DNA from: Stenotrophomonas sp. ASS1
Lineage (GTDB): Bacteria; Pseudomonadota; Gammaproteobacteria; Xanthomonadales; Xanthomonadaceae
NCBI RefSeq assembly: GCF_004346925.1
Contig: NZ_CP031167.1
Location: 1,074,001 to 1,138,000 of the forward strand
DNA: 64,000 nt
Direction: 5' to 3'
The notes under the pieces were generated by a model. It was not told the DNA's origin, did no database searches, and saw only the letters and a list, made by a program, of their open reading frames with translations. The translations under genes and the position numbers were made by a program. Positions 17,870 through 27,213 of the stretch are shown here, in pieces (the stretch's first letter is position 1; the number at the start of each line of letters is the position of its first letter).

Positions 17870-19353
17870 GTCGTCCCGCCAAACCGCAGTTGTCGTTCTG
17901 GCAGATCTGGAACATGTGTTTCGGCTTCCTCGGCATCCAGTTCGGGTTCGCCCTGCAGAACGCCAACGCCAGCCGCATCTTCGAGACACTGGGCGCGGAC
18001 ATGGACGCGGTGCCCGGGCTGTGGATCGCGGCGCCACTGACTGGCCTGCTGGTGCAGCCGGTGATCGGTTACCTGTCCGATCGCACCTGGACGCGCTGGG
18101 GCCGTCGCCGCCCGTTCTTCATGATCGGTGCGGTACTGACTACGCTGGCGCTGCTGGTGATGCCGAATTCGCCGACGCTGTGGATCGCCGCCGGTACCTT
18201 GTGGGTGCTGGACGCCTCGATCAACGTGTCGATGGAACCGTTCCGCGCCTTCGTCGGCGATCAGCTGGCGCCGCGCCAGCGTCCGGCCGGCTATGCCATG
18301 CAGAGCTTCTTCATCGGTGTGGGCGCCATCGTCGCCAGCTTCCTGCCGTTCATCCTGGCCCACTTCGGTGTTGCCAATACCGCAGCTGCCGGAGAAGTGC
18401 CCGATACCGTGCGCTATGCGTTCTACTTCGGCGCGGTGGTGCTGCTGGCGGCGATCACCTGGACGGTGGTCAGCACCCGCGAGTACTCGCCGGCGGAGCT
18501 GGCCGGGTTTGACGATGCCGAGCCGCCGGCGCACCACGCAGGGGCTGCGATCAGTGGCCCCGCACCGTGGACGCAGGTGGCGCTGTGGCTGGGGCTCGGC
18601 GTGGTGCTGGCGCTGTTGATCGCCTGGCGGCAGGGCGACAGGATGCTGTATGTGCTGGCAGGACTGTGCGCCGGCTACGGCCTGCTGCTGGCGGCCGCGC
18701 GTGCCTTGCCGGCCACGCATATGCTGGCCGCCATCGTCGGTGACCTGCGCGCGATGCCGGTGACCATGTGTCGTTTGGCGTGGGTGCAGTTCTTCTCGTG
18801 GTTCGCGCTGTTTGCGATGTGGATCTACACCACCGCCGCGGTGGCGGGTATCCACTTCGGCTCGACCGATCCGCAGTCGGCGGCCTACAACGAGGGCGCC
18901 AACTGGGTGGGCGTGCTGTTTGGTGCCTACAACGGCTTCGCCGCGCTGGCCGCAGTACTGATCCCGCCGATGGTGCGTGCGATCGGCCTGCGCTGGAGCC
19001 ACCTGGTCAACCTGTGGCTGGGCGGCGCCGGCCTGGTCTCGCTGATGTTCATCCGCGACCCACACTGGCTGCTGCTGTCGATGGTCGGCGTCGGCTTCGC
19101 CTGGGCGTCCATTCTTTCGCTGCCCTATGCGCTGCTGTCCGACAGCGTGCCGGCATCGAAGATGGGCGTGTACATGGGCATCTTCAATTTCTTCATCGTG
19201 ATCCCGCAGCTGGTCGCGGCCAGCGCGCTCGGCTTTGCCCTGCGCGCCTGGCTGGGTGGCCAGCCGATGCATGTGCTGGTGCTGGGCGGCTGCAGCCTGT
19301 TCGTCGCCGGCCTGTGCGTGCTGCGGGTTCCGTCCCGTCCGGAGGTGGTGTGA
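17866..19353 (+). CDS. MFS sugar transporter (GPH/SLC45-like)
   Basis: A 495-residue inner-membrane protein with about 12 hydrophobic segments. The N-terminal pattern FLGIQFGFALQNANASRI, followed by a SDRTWTRWGRRRP loop between helices 2 and 3, is typical of proton-linked oligosaccharide symporters of the SLC45/GPH-like group used in Xanthomonas maltose and sucrose loci. The GRRRP loop is the MFS signature. Overlaps with both neighbours (ATGA upstream, TGATG downstream) make one operon with two exported glucan-active enzymes. It probably imports maltose or maltodextrins for the cytoplasmic alpha-glucosidase. Confidence 0.85.
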   Translation: MSRPAKPQLSFWQIWNMCFGFLGIQFGFALQNANASRIFETLGADMDAVPGLWIAAPLTGLLVQPVIGYLSDRTWTRWGRRRPFFMIGAVLTTLALLVMPNSPTLWIAAGTLWVLDASINVSMEPFRAFVGDQLAPRQRPAGYAMQSFFIGVGAIVASFLPFILAHFGVANTAAAGEVPDTVRYAFYFGAVVLLAAITWTVVSTREYSPAELAGFDDAEPPAHHAGAAISGPAPWTQVALWLGLGVVLALLIAWRQGDRMLYVLAGLCAGYGLLLAAARALPATHMLAAIVGDLRAMPVTMCRLAWVQFFSWFALFAMWIYTTAAVAGIHFGSTDPQSAAYNEGANWVGVLFGAYNGFAALAAVLIPPMVRAIGLRWSHLVNLWLGGAGLVSLMFIRDPHWLLLSMVGVGFAWASILSLPYALLSDSVPASKMGVYMGIFNFFIVIPQLVAASALGFALRAWLGGQPMHVLVLGGCSLFVAGLCVLRVPSRPEVV

Positions 19354-21068
19354 TGCGTGGTGCGCTGTCTGTTGCTGTTTCCCTGGTGCTGCTGGCCGGC
19401 CATGCGGCGGCCGCGCCACGCCCGGACTATGTGGGCACCACCGAACCGTTCGCCAGCGATGCGGTGTACTTCGTGGTCACCGACCGCTTCGTCAACGGCG
19501 ACCCGTCCAACGATCATCGCGACCAGGGCGGAACGCATCGCACCTTCGATATCCCGGTGCCGTGCCCGGACAAGGTGGACGGCAACATCGGCTATCTCGG
19601 CGGTGACTTCCGCGGCGTGCTCGACAATGCGCAGTACATCCGCAACCTCGGCTTCGGCGCGGTATGGATCACGCCAATCATCGACAACCCGGACGAGGCG
19701 TTCACCGGCAGCAAGGCGATCAGCTGTACCAGCACGCTGACCGATCGCGGCAAGACCGGCTACCACGGCTACTGGGGCATCAACTTCTACAAGCTCGATG
19801 AGCACCTGCCGAGCAAGGACCTGGACTTCGCGGGGTTGACCAAGGGCCTGCATGGCGCAGGCCTGAAGGTGGTGCTGGACATCGTCGGCAACCACGGCTC
19901 GCCGGCCTGGACCATGCCGACGCGGCAGCCGCAGTTCGGCCAGATCTTCGACAAGGACGGCAAACTGATTGCCGACCACCAGAACCTGCCGCCGCAGGAG
20001 CTGGATCCGAAGCACAACCCGCTGCACGCGTTCTACAACAACATCGGTCCGGTCGACAGCAAGGACGGCTCGATCTTCGACGGCAACCTTGCCGAGCTGT
20101 CCGACTTCAACCAGGACAATCCGGCGGTGATGGATTATCTGGTGGGTGCTTACCTGCAGTGGACCGCGCAAGGCGTGGATGCGCTGCGCATCGATACCAT
20201 CGGCTGGCTGCCGCACCCGTGGTGGCATGCCTTCGTCAAGCGCATCCGTGCTGAACATCCGGGCATGTTCATGTTCGGCGAAGCGTTCGATTACAACGCG
20301 GCGAGCATCGCCGAACACACCTGGCCGGCCAACGCCAATGTCAGCGTGCTCGACTTCCCGCTGCGCGGCGCACTGGAACAGACCTTCGGCACCGCCGGCA
20401 AGGGCTTTGAAACCCTGTCCGGGCCGCTGCACCTGAGCGGTGGCCCGTACGCCAACCCGTATGAGCTGATGAGCTTCTACGACAACCACGACATGCCGCG
20501 GCTGCAGGCCAGCGACAACGGCTTCATCGATGCGCACAACTGGCTGTTCACCGCGCGCGGTATTCCGGTGGTCTATTACGGCTCGGAAACCGGCTTCATG
20601 CGTGGTCGCGCCGAGCATGCCGGCAATCGTGCCTACTTCGGTCAGCCGCGCGTGGACGCTGCCCCGCAGAGCCCGATCTTCGCGCCGCTGCAGCGCATCG
20701 CCAGGCTGCGCGCAGCCACCCCGGCGCTGCAGCGCGGCCTGCAGGTGAACGAGCGCCTGCAGGGCGATGAGGCAGTGTTCTTCCGCGTGCTGCAGCATGG
20801 CGAGGTGGCGCAGACCGCGCTGGTGCTGCTGAACAAGGGCGACAGGGCAAAGAGCTTCACTGTGTCGCGTTACGTCCAGGCGGGCCGCTGGCGCGACGCG
20901 CTGGACGGCGGTTCGTTGCAGGTGAACGGTCTGCTGAAGGCCGACGTGCCCGCGCACGGCGTGAAGGTCTATGTGCTGGACGCTGCCGTGCAGCAGCCGG
21001 CGCTGCAGGCCGAGCTGGACAAGGCGATGGCCGACCAGAAGGCGCGGGACCAGCGTCTGGGGCGGTAG
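19353..21068 (+). CDS. Exported GH13 alpha-amylase / cyclomaltodextrinase-like enzyme
   Basis: A 571-residue exported GH13 enzyme. The signal peptide (VAVSLVLLAGHAAAA) is followed by YFVVTDRFVNGDPSND, the first barrel strand with a calcium-site-like loop. The catalytic triad is clear: Asp281 in ALRIDTIGW, Glu310 in MFGEAFDY and Asp380 in YDNHDMPR. It should cut alpha-1,4-glucans outside the cytoplasm and produce the maltodextrins moved by the receptor and transporter. Its start overlaps the transporter stop by 1 bp, giving tight coupling. The TAG stop is built from the GTAG head of a SMAG palindrome. Confidence 0.9.
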   Translation: MRGALSVAVSLVLLAGHAAAAPRPDYVGTTEPFASDAVYFVVTDRFVNGDPSNDHRDQGGTHRTFDIPVPCPDKVDGNIGYLGGDFRGVLDNAQYIRNLGFGAVWITPIIDNPDEAFTGSKAISCTSTLTDRGKTGYHGYWGINFYKLDEHLPSKDLDFAGLTKGLHGAGLKVVLDIVGNHGSPAWTMPTRQPQFGQIFDKDGKLIADHQNLPPQELDPKHNPLHAFYNNIGPVDSKDGSIFDGNLAELSDFNQDNPAVMDYLVGAYLQWTAQGVDALRIDTIGWLPHPWWHAFVKRIRAEHPGMFMFGEAFDYNAASIAEHTWPANANVSVLDFPLRGALEQTFGTAGKGFETLSGPLHLSGGPYANPYELMSFYDNHDMPRLQASDNGFIDAHNWLFTARGIPVVYYGSETGFMRGRAEHAGNRAYFGQPRVDAAPQSPIFAPLQRIARLRAATPALQRGLQVNERLQGDEAVFFRVLQHGEVAQTALVLLNKGDRAKSFTVSRYVQAGRWRDALDGGSLQVNGLLKADVPAHGVKVYVLDAAVQQPALQAELDKAMADQKARDQRLGR

Positions 21069-21089
21069 TGCCGGCCGCTGGCCGGCAAC
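21065..21089 (+). repeat. SMAG palindrome at the amylase stop
   Basis: GTAGTGCCGGCCGCTGG followed by CCGGCAA. Bases 2-4 of the element (TAG) are the stop codon of the amylase gene, so the hairpin begins at the end of translation and may shield the transcript end. Confidence 0.85.
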
Positions 21090-21123
21090 CCATGAATCCA
21101 TGGCTCCTGCCTACCGCTCTGGT

Positions 21124-21178
21124 GGGTGCCAACCTTGGTTGGCACGCTTTTCGAGCAGTCGAGCAAGCTCGACTCTAC
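21124..21178. repeat. Two further palindromes of different subtypes
   Basis: A GTGGGTGCC-headed hairpin (GTGCCAACC/GGTTGGCAC, 21124-21145) is followed by GCTTTT and could terminate rightward transcription. A reverse GTAG copy of the GTCGAGC subtype follows (21155-21178). Together with the SMAG at 21065 they make the amylase-SseB gap a cluster of three REP subtypes. Confidence 0.7.
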
Positions 21179-21210
21179 AATAGGCACCCCTCACGCCCCG
21201 CCGTACCGCC

Positions 21211-21597
21211 ATGACCGACCTCGCCCCGCAGACCCCGATCGAAACCCTGCTGAAGGCGGCGATGGACGGGGCGGTGCCGATCCGCGCCTTCATGGAAGCC
21301 TTCGTCGCCTCCGAGGTGGTGCTCCTGACCGGCAGCCTGGTCACCCCCGACGGCAGCGGCTTCGACCCGCTGCTGTTCGACAAGCAGGGCACCCTGCATG
21401 TGGCCGTGTTCACCGACCCGTCGCGGGTGGGCATCTACAGCCAGCAGGCCGAACACCAGATCCGCTGGCGGATGCTGGACGTGCTGCGCCGCGTGCCGGG
21501 TGGCTATGGCGTGGTGATCAATCCGGGCACTTCGCTGGGCTTTGAGATTTCGCCGAGCGGCGTGGGCGAGATCCTGAAGGACTTCGCCCAGGGCTGA
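21211..21597 (+). CDS. SseB-like small protein
   Basis: A 128-residue cytoplasmic protein whose centre reads TGSLVTPDGSGFDPLLFDKQG then VAVFTDPSRVG, ending with GVVINPGTSLGFEISPSGVGEIL. This is the pattern of the SseB N-terminal domain (enhanced serine sensitivity B family), whose biochemical role is unclear. The first 30 residues are an acidic helix. It is a single gene flanked by palindromic repeats on both sides, so it is likely transcribed alone. Confidence 0.75.
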   Translation: MTDLAPQTPIETLLKAAMDGAVPIRAFMEAFVASEVVLLTGSLVTPDGSGFDPLLFDKQGTLHVAVFTDPSRVGIYSQQAEHQIRWRMLDVLRRVPGGYGVVINPGTSLGFEISPSGVGEILKDFAQG

Positions 21598-21617
21598 ACC
21601 GCCACCGCGCTATATTT

Positions 21618-21685
21618 GTAGAGTCGAGCCATGCTCGACTGCCTTTCGCACAGTGCCAGATCAGTCGAGCATGGCTCGACTCTAC
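21618..21685. repeat. GTAG inverted dimer, GTCGAGC subtype
   Basis: Two facing copies headed GTAGAGTCGAGC with CATG loops, 68 bp overall. They lie between the SseB-like stop and the GNAT start. This subtype differs in stem sequence from the GCCGGCC copies but shares the GTAG head. Confidence 0.8.
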
Positions 21686-21712
21686 AGAACGCTTCCCCAT
21701 CGAGGCATTGCC

Positions 21713-22177
21713 ATGGAATTCAGGGTATTACCCGCCGATGCACCGGAACGGCAGCAGTTGGCCCGGTGGTACCACGCCGAATGGGGCCGCGACGCCGGCC
21801 TGTCGCTGGAACAGGAACTGCAGCGGCTGAACACACCTCAGGACGCCGAGGGTTTCCCGCACCTGATCGCTGCCTTCGATGACGGTCAGGTGGTCGGTGC
21901 GGTGCAGCTCAAGCGCCGGGAGATGCAGGCCTTCCCGCAGTACGAGCACTGGCTGGGCAGCGTGTTCGTGGCCGATAGTCATCGCGGGCGTGGGCTGGCT
22001 GGCGGCCTGGTCGAGCAGGCAGCAGCGCAGGCGGTGCGGATGGGTGTATCCGACCTGTATCTGCAGACCGAATCGTTGGATGGCGGCCTGTATGCGCGGT
22101 TGGGCTGGAAGCCGCTGCAGGAAGCCGACAACCGCAGCCACCGCGTGCTGGTGATGGTGCGCAGGTTGGCCGCATGA
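21713..22177 (+). CDS. GNAT family N-acetyltransferase
   Basis: A 154-residue acetyltransferase. The acetyl-CoA-binding turn is visible in VFVADSHRGRGLAGGLVEQA (motif A, RGRGLA near residue 85), followed by LYLQTESLDGGLYARLGWK (motif B). The acceptor is unknown. The ATG at 21713 is taken because the frame upstream runs through the inverted repeat. It overlaps the next small membrane gene by 4 bp (ATGA). Confidence 0.85.
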   Translation: MEFRVLPADAPERQQLARWYHAEWGRDAGLSLEQELQRLNTPQDAEGFPHLIAAFDDGQVVGAVQLKRREMQAFPQYEHWLGSVFVADSHRGRGLAGGLVEQAAAQAVRMGVSDLYLQTESLDGGLYARLGWKPLQEADNRSHRVLVMVRRLAA

Positions 22178-22467
22178 GCGCCGCAACGGCCCGGCACTCC
22201 CGCTCAGCACTGATCTTCCTGATCGCAGCCATCGTTGCCGCACTGGTCTCCATGCCCCTGCTGCGCGCGGTGGGCATGGTGCTGTGGCCGGTCTTCGCCA
22301 TTGCCTGGCTGATCAACCTGGGCGCGGCGTGGCACCTGGCGCAGTGGGCGCGCCAGCAGGGCCGGTCGGCCTGGGCCTTCGGGTTGCCGGCGGCACTTGG
22401 TACCGTCGCCTCGATCGTGGTCTATGTGCTGCTGGCGTTGCTGGGGTCGAAGGCGACGGTGCGCTGA
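22174..22467 (+). CDS. Small membrane protein of unknown function
   Basis: A 97-residue protein with about three hydrophobic stretches: LIFLIAAIVAALVSMPLL, MVLWPVFAIAWLINLGAAW and a C-terminal LGTVASIVVYVLLALLG. Basic residues lie at the N-terminus and in the loop (WARQQGRS). Nothing identifies a function. The 4-bp overlap with the GNAT gene suggests co-translation. Confidence 0.7.
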   Translation: MSAATARHSRSALIFLIAAIVAALVSMPLLRAVGMVLWPVFAIAWLINLGAAWHLAQWARQQGRSAWAFGLPAALGTVASIVVYVLLALLGSKATVR

Positions 22468-22492
22468 AGCTTCGCGGTCACCGTGTGCAGTA

Positions 22493-22515
22493 TGCCGAGC
22501 ATGGCTCGGCACTAC
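22493..22515 (-). repeat. Single reverse SMAG copy
   Basis: On the minus strand it reads GTAGTGCCGAGCCATGC then TCGGCA: the GTAG head with a TGCCGAGC stem and CATG loop. It sits between convergent gene ends. Confidence 0.75.
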
Positions 22516-22551
22516 AGTAAGGCCGAGCCAAGCCCGCAGGTGTTGCGTGGA

Positions 22552-22573
22552 GCGCCGGCGGACAGGCCGGCGC
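22552..22573 (-). terminator. Hairpin after the permease-peptidase gene
   Basis: GCGCCGGC and GCCGGCGC pair around a 6-nt loop, 10 bp beyond the stop of the leftward fusion gene. There is no T-run, so it may slow or protect rather than terminate. Confidence 0.45.
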
Positions 22574-22582
22574 CCCGTTGCC

Positions 22583-25500
22583 TCACATCGTCACCTTGCG
22601 CCGGTTGTCATCGCTCACCCGGTCGATCAGCTTGTTGTACGGGTCGAAGCCTGCTTCATCCGGCTTTTCATCCACCGTCACCGTGATCTTCGGCTCGGCA
22701 CTGGTGATATGGTGGCGCTGCAGATACAGCACCTTCTGGTCGCGTTCCTTGCCGGAGGGCCCATTGGCGAACACGCCGATCTCAACCCAGTCATCCATCG
22801 TGCCGTCGCTCTCCTTGCCCTTGCCATCGGCGTACTGCTTGGCCGCGTGCAGGTCCAGGGTCACGTCGTAGCGACCGTCATCGCGCTTGCGGGCGCTGGC
22901 GGCCATCACCCGGTTGTCGTAGAAGCTGATTTTCTCGAACAGGTCGGTGACCAGCTGCTGGCGGTCGGCCGGGGTCTCCGCCCGGATGTAGTCCAGCAGT
23001 TCGCGTGAGGTGGTGTACGGCGGTTGCTGATAGCCCTTGTCCTGCAGGAAGCGCTTCAACGCGCGGTTCAGCGCCTGCTCGCCGATTTCCTCGCGCAGCC
23101 GGTAGAACACCAGCGAACCCTTCTGGTAGTGGATGTACTGCTGGTTCTCCACGCGCTCCAGCGGCTGCTCCTCGATGGCCTCGCCACCGCGTCCGGACAG
23201 GTAGCCATCCAGCTCGCGCTTGAGGAACTGGCGCATGTGCTGGCGGCCGTACTCCTGCTCCATCACCATCAGCGCAGAGTACTGCGACAACGATTCGGAC
23301 AGCACCGTCGCGCCCTGCACGTTGGCGCCGATCACCTGGTGCGCCCACCACTGGTGCGCGATCTCGTGCGCGGTCACGTAGAACACGTAGTCCACCTTGT
23401 CCGGATCGCGCAGGTCGGCGATGAAGCCGATGGCCTCGGAGTAGGGGATGGTGTTGGCGAACGACTGCGCGAAACGCGCATAGCCCGGGAACTCGATGAT
23501 GCGTACCTGGCGGTGCTGGTAAGGCGTGAAGTTGGCTTCATAGTAGGCCAGCGACTTCTGCACCGCTTCGATCATCCGGTCCACGTTGTAGCCGTGCGCC
23601 GGGTCGAAGTAGACCTCCACCGGGATGTCCTTGTACTTCGCCCTGCGCACCTCCCAGCGTGCCGACAGGTAGGCGTAGAAGTTCAGCATCGGCCGGTCCA
23701 TGGCGTAGCTGAAGCAGCGGCGGCCATTCACCGTGGTCTCCTTCTGCAGGTAGCCCGGCGCCAACGCCACCTGGTCCGGTGCGGTGCAGACCGTGGTGCG
23801 GAAATCGAGCCAGTCGGCGTCGTTGGAAATGTAGGTGTTGGCGCGCGCGGCTTCGTCTTCCAGCTTGGGCATGCGCCGCGGCTCGCCGAGGCCGCGCTTG
23901 CGGCGTTCGTTGCGGTCGCTGATCTCGGCACCCTCGTTGTAGCCGAAGGAAGGCAGCACGCGGCTGTTGAAGAAGGTGCCGTTGTCGACGATGTTGCTTG
24001 GTGCCTGGCCGGCGGTGATGCCATTGGGTTTCTGCACCACCCGGAAGTGGACGTTGCGGCTTTCACCCGGTTGCAGTGGCGCGGCCAGGCGGTAGATGCG
24101 GTAGCCAAGGTCGGCGTCGTGCATCGACAAGGTCTGCCCACCCAGGTCAGCCGCGACCAGCTGCTTGTCGTCGCCCATCGAGACATGCACGTCCTGGATC
24201 GGCACGGCATGCGTGTTGCGCACCGTCCAGTTCGCATCGATCACCATCGACTGCGATTCGGGGAACAGGTCCACGCGGTTGTCCACCGCCACGATGCGAG
24301 GCTGCGGCAAAGTGCGGTACTTCGACAGCTCGCGCTCGTAGCGGGCCTGCAGATCCAGCTGCTGGTCGGGCGAGATGAACTCGTTGCGGATGTTGGTGCT
24401 CCAGTAGAGCCAGCCGCCCACGCCGATGAAGGCCAGTGCTGCGAGCGCTGCAAAGGCGCCGGTCGGACCGTGCAGGCGGCGGCCGGCCAGGGCCAGGCGC
24501 TGGCGCAACCCTTGGCTGACACCGTGCACCCAGAATGCCGACGCCAGGCACATCAACGTCAGCAGGAACAACGCCCAGTAGCCCTGGAACGCCAGCTGCC
24601 CGGTCAGGAAGTGGCCGTAGCCGTTCATGTCCGAATAGGGCGCGTTGGGCCAGCTGCCGAAGTTGTACAGGTTCTGCGTGTAGTCGAGCAGGCCGAGCAC
24701 GCCCTGGCCGATCATCACCACGATCAGCAGCGCATAACCGACGAACTTGTTGTTGGTGAGCACCTGCAGCACCAGCGCCAGGCCCCCCATCAGGATGTAG
24801 ACCACCGAATCCAGCGCCAGGCTGCGCAGGTACAGCAGCGGCTCAAGATGCGTGTAGCCCTTGGCCAGCTGCACGCCCATCGCCGCCATCGCACCGGCGG
24901 TCTGGAAGCAGACGATCACCGCCAGCAGCGCGGTGAACTTGGCCAGCAGCGGTACCCAATTCGGCACCGGCATGGCGTCCGTCACTTCGTTGATGCGCGC
25001 GCTGCGTTCCTTCCAGACCAGCTCGCCGGCGAAGAACAGCACGATGATCACCAGCAGCCAGCTGAAGGCGCCCTGCAGACCCATGATCATCTGCGAGGTG
25101 ACCGGCCAGATCGAGGTGCCGTACAGGGTCTGCCGGAACAGCGCGCTGGGCAGGAAGTTGGCCAGGCCCAGTACCAGCAGCACGATGAACGGCACGCTGT
25201 GCAGGACACCACGTGTATCGAAGCGGACCTGGCGCAGGAACTGCTGCCACGCCGTGGTGGTAGTGAACGCCGGTACCACGCGCGGCAGCGTTGCGCGGGT
25301 GGGGCGGACGGCGCCGGCATCGGCAACCGGTTGCGCCTGCCTGCGGCCCCAGCGCCGACGGCCACTGCCGCTGCGTTCGGTGCGGAACAGCGCGAAGGTG
25401 GCGGCGAACAGCGCGGCGGCTACGCCCAACCACAGGGCGCGATTGGCCAGCAGGTAACCGGCCAGCTCGGGAATCCCGTTGTTGCGTTCGGCGGTGGACC

Positions 25501-26167
25501 AGTAGCGGATCGTGCGGCCCAGTGCGCGCATGCCCAACGGTTCGCTCAGCACCGCGATCCACGTGTTGTCGATGTCGCGCAGCAGGGCCGCGCTGGCGCC
25601 GTACAGCACCAGGTAGGCCACCAGGCCGATGTAGACCCACAGGATCGAGCGGGTCAGCGCCGCCAGCAGCGACAGCAGCGCGGTGGTGAACAGCAGGTTC
25701 GGAATGACGATGACCGCGAACGTCCACGCATAGCCCTGCCAGCTGATCGGGCCCATGCGCTCGGGATCGACCCACGGCATGAACGGCGCCAGCCACAGGC
25801 CAAATGCAATCACCATGTAGACCAGCAAGCCGGCGGCCAGGGCGGCAGCGATGCGCCCGGCCAGGTAATCGCGGCGCTTCACCGGACTGGCGAAGATCAG
25901 TTCGGCGGTGCCGAGTTCGAAGTCACGCAACAGCGCGTTGCTGACGAACAATGCGGTGACCAGCATGCCAAGCAGGGTGAAGATGCCCAGCATCTGCGCG
26001 ATCACGGTGGGCGCGTTGCTGTGCACGTTGCCAGTGCCGCCACCGATCTGCACGGCGTCGCTGGAGGCGGCGGCGAAGGCGAGCAGGGCGAACAGCCCGG
26101 CCAGCAGCCACAGCAGCGGGGAACGCAGCTGCTCGCGCAGCTCGAAGCGGAAGAAGTTGAGGATCAT
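22583..26167 (-). CDS. ABC transporter permease fused to M1-family metallopeptidase
   Basis: A 1194-residue protein. Residues 1 to about 600 are ABC-2-type permease: two sets of about six hydrophobic segments (for example LLWLLAGLFALLAFAAAS; LLIVVMIGQGVLGLLD) joined by a basic linker near 260. Residues about 620-1194 form a peptidase part of the M1 fold: a beta-sandwich, then HEIAH at 934-938 with a WW pair just after and Glu958 about 20 residues on as likely third zinc ligand (the usual spacing is one residue shorter). Such fusions occur in Xanthomonadaceae and some other Gram-negatives, but function is not established. The 12-bp spacing to the ATPase gene makes one transporter operon. Peptide export coupled to cleavage is an inference. 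Confidence 0.88.
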   Translation of the reverse strand: MILNFFRFELREQLRSPLLWLLAGLFALLAFAAASSDAVQIGGGTGNVHSNAPTVIAQMLGIFTLLGMLVTALFVSNALLRDFELGTAELIFASPVKRRDYLAGRIAAALAAGLLVYMVIAFGLWLAPFMPWVDPERMGPISWQGYAWTFAVIVIPNLLFTTALLSLLAALTRSILWVYIGLVAYLVLYGASAALLRDIDNTWIAVLSEPLGMRALGRTIRYWSTAERNNGIPELAGYLLANRALWLGVAAALFAATFALFRTERSGSGRRRWGRRQAQPVADAGAVRPTRATLPRVVPAFTTTTAWQQFLRQVRFDTRGVLHSVPFIVLLVLGLANFLPSALFRQTLYGTSIWPVTSQMIMGLQGAFSWLLVIIVLFFAGELVWKERSARINEVTDAMPVPNWVPLLAKFTALLAVIVCFQTAGAMAAMGVQLAKGYTHLEPLLYLRSLALDSVVYILMGGLALVLQVLTNNKFVGYALLIVVMIGQGVLGLLDYTQNLYNFGSWPNAPYSDMNGYGHFLTGQLAFQGYWALFLLTLMCLASAFWVHGVSQGLRQRLALAGRRLHGPTGAFAALAALAFIGVGGWLYWSTNIRNEFISPDQQLDLQARYERELSKYRTLPQPRIVAVDNRVDLFPESQSMVIDANWTVRNTHAVPIQDVHVSMGDDKQLVAADLGGQTLSMHDADLGYRIYRLAAPLQPGESRNVHFRVVQKPNGITAGQAPSNIVDNGTFFNSRVLPSFGYNEGAEISDRNERRKRGLGEPRRMPKLEDEAARANTYISNDADWLDFRTTVCTAPDQVALAPGYLQKETTVNGRRCFSYAMDRPMLNFYAYLSARWEVRRAKYKDIPVEVYFDPAHGYNVDRMIEAVQKSLAYYEANFTPYQHRQVRIIEFPGYARFAQSFANTIPYSEAIGFIADLRDPDKVDYVFYVTAHEIAHQWWAHQVIGANVQGATVLSESLSQYSALMVMEQEYGRQHMRQFLKRELDGYLSGRGGEAIEEQPLERVENQQYIHYQKGSLVFYRLREEIGEQALNRALKRFLQDKGYQQPPYTTSRELLDYIRAETPADRQQLVTDLFEKISFYDNRVMAASARKRDDGRYDVTLDLHAAKQYADGKGKESDGTMDDWVEIGVFANGPSGKERDQKVLYLQRHHITSAEPKITVTVDEKPDEAGFDPYNKLIDRVSDDNRRKVTM

Positions 26168-26179
26168 GGCGTGCTCCGC

Positions 26180-27082
26180 TCAGGCTGCCGCGCGGGCACG
26201 GGCCTGCAGGCGCAGGCGCTGGAAGTACACGTCCTCGAGGTCGGGAGCTACGGCCGCAAAGCCGTCGCCGGGGTCGTTGGCGCTGTGCACGTGGATCACC
26301 GGGCGACCACCGACCAGGCGGGTCGACAGCACCACGTAGCGCGCTTCGTGGTCGGCCAGTTCAGAAGAATCGACCTGCTTGCGCCAGACCTGGTGCTGCA
26401 GGGCGTCGATGGCTTCGGCAGGACGGCCGGTCAGCAGCACCTGGCCCTTGTTCATGATCGCCATCGTCGGGCACAGATCGGTTACGTCCTCGACGATGTG
26501 GGTGGACAGGATCACCGCCACGTTCTCGCCGATGGCGGCCAGCAGGTTGAGGAAGCGGTTGCGTTCTTCCGGGTCGAGGCCGGCGGTGGGTTCATCGACG
26601 ATCACCAGCCGCGGGTCACCCAGCAACGCCTGGGCGATGCCGAAGCGCTGGCGCATGCCGCCGGAGTACGTGCCGAGCTTGCGCTTGCGCGCGTCCCACA
26701 GGTTCACCTGCTGCAGCAGTCCATCGACCACCTCGCGGCGCTGGGCGCGCTGGGTCAGGCCCTTGAGCACCGCGAAATGTTCCAGCAGGTCCAGCGCGCT
26801 GACTTTCGGGTACACGCCGAAATCCTGTGGCAGGTAGCCGAGCCGGCGGCGCACGGCGTCCTTGTCGCGCAGCACGTCGATCGGCGCCTCGCCTGGAATG
26901 GTGAGGGTAGCCGTGCCGCTGTCGGCCTCCTGCAGGGTGGACAGCGTGCGCATCAGCGACGACTTGCCGGCGCCGTTCGGGCCGAGCAGGCCGAACATGC
27001 CGCGCGGGATGTCCAGGGTGACGTTGTTGAGGGCATGCACGCCGTTGGCGTAAGTCTTGGACAGCGAATCGATCTTCAGCAT
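26180..27082 (-). CDS. ABC transporter ATP-binding protein
   Basis: A 300-residue ATPase with Walker A GPNGAGKS at 34-41, the signature YSGGMRQRF, Walker B LVIVDEP and an H-loop (LSTHIVED). The C-terminal 80 residues, past the canonical domain, resemble those of ABC-2-type drug/antibiotic exporter ATPases. The start at 27082 (MLKIDSLSKTY) places the first strand at the N-terminus; GGGAAAGGTG is the ribosome-site region. It is the energising subunit for the adjoining permease-peptidase. Confidence 0.9.
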   Translation of the reverse strand: MLKIDSLSKTYANGVHALNNVTLDIPRGMFGLLGPNGAGKSSLMRTLSTLQEADSGTATLTIPGEAPIDVLRDKDAVRRRLGYLPQDFGVYPKVSALDLLEHFAVLKGLTQRAQRREVVDGLLQQVNLWDARKRKLGTYSGGMRQRFGIAQALLGDPRLVIVDEPTAGLDPEERNRFLNLLAAIGENVAVILSTHIVEDVTDLCPTMAIMNKGQVLLTGRPAEAIDALQHQVWRKQVDSSELADHEARYVVLSTRLVGGRPVIHVHSANDPGDGFAAVAPDLEDVYFQRLRLQARARAAA

Positions 27083-27213
27083 GCGACGTACACCTTTCCC
27101 TGGGCAATGTCTGCGGGTTATCCGCGCAACCGCCTCCTTGCGCATCCGCCGTTGGTCATGGGGGGAGAATCCCGCCGTCGTGCGTTGGGGTGTGGCCGGA
27201 GGTCTGGCGGCAC

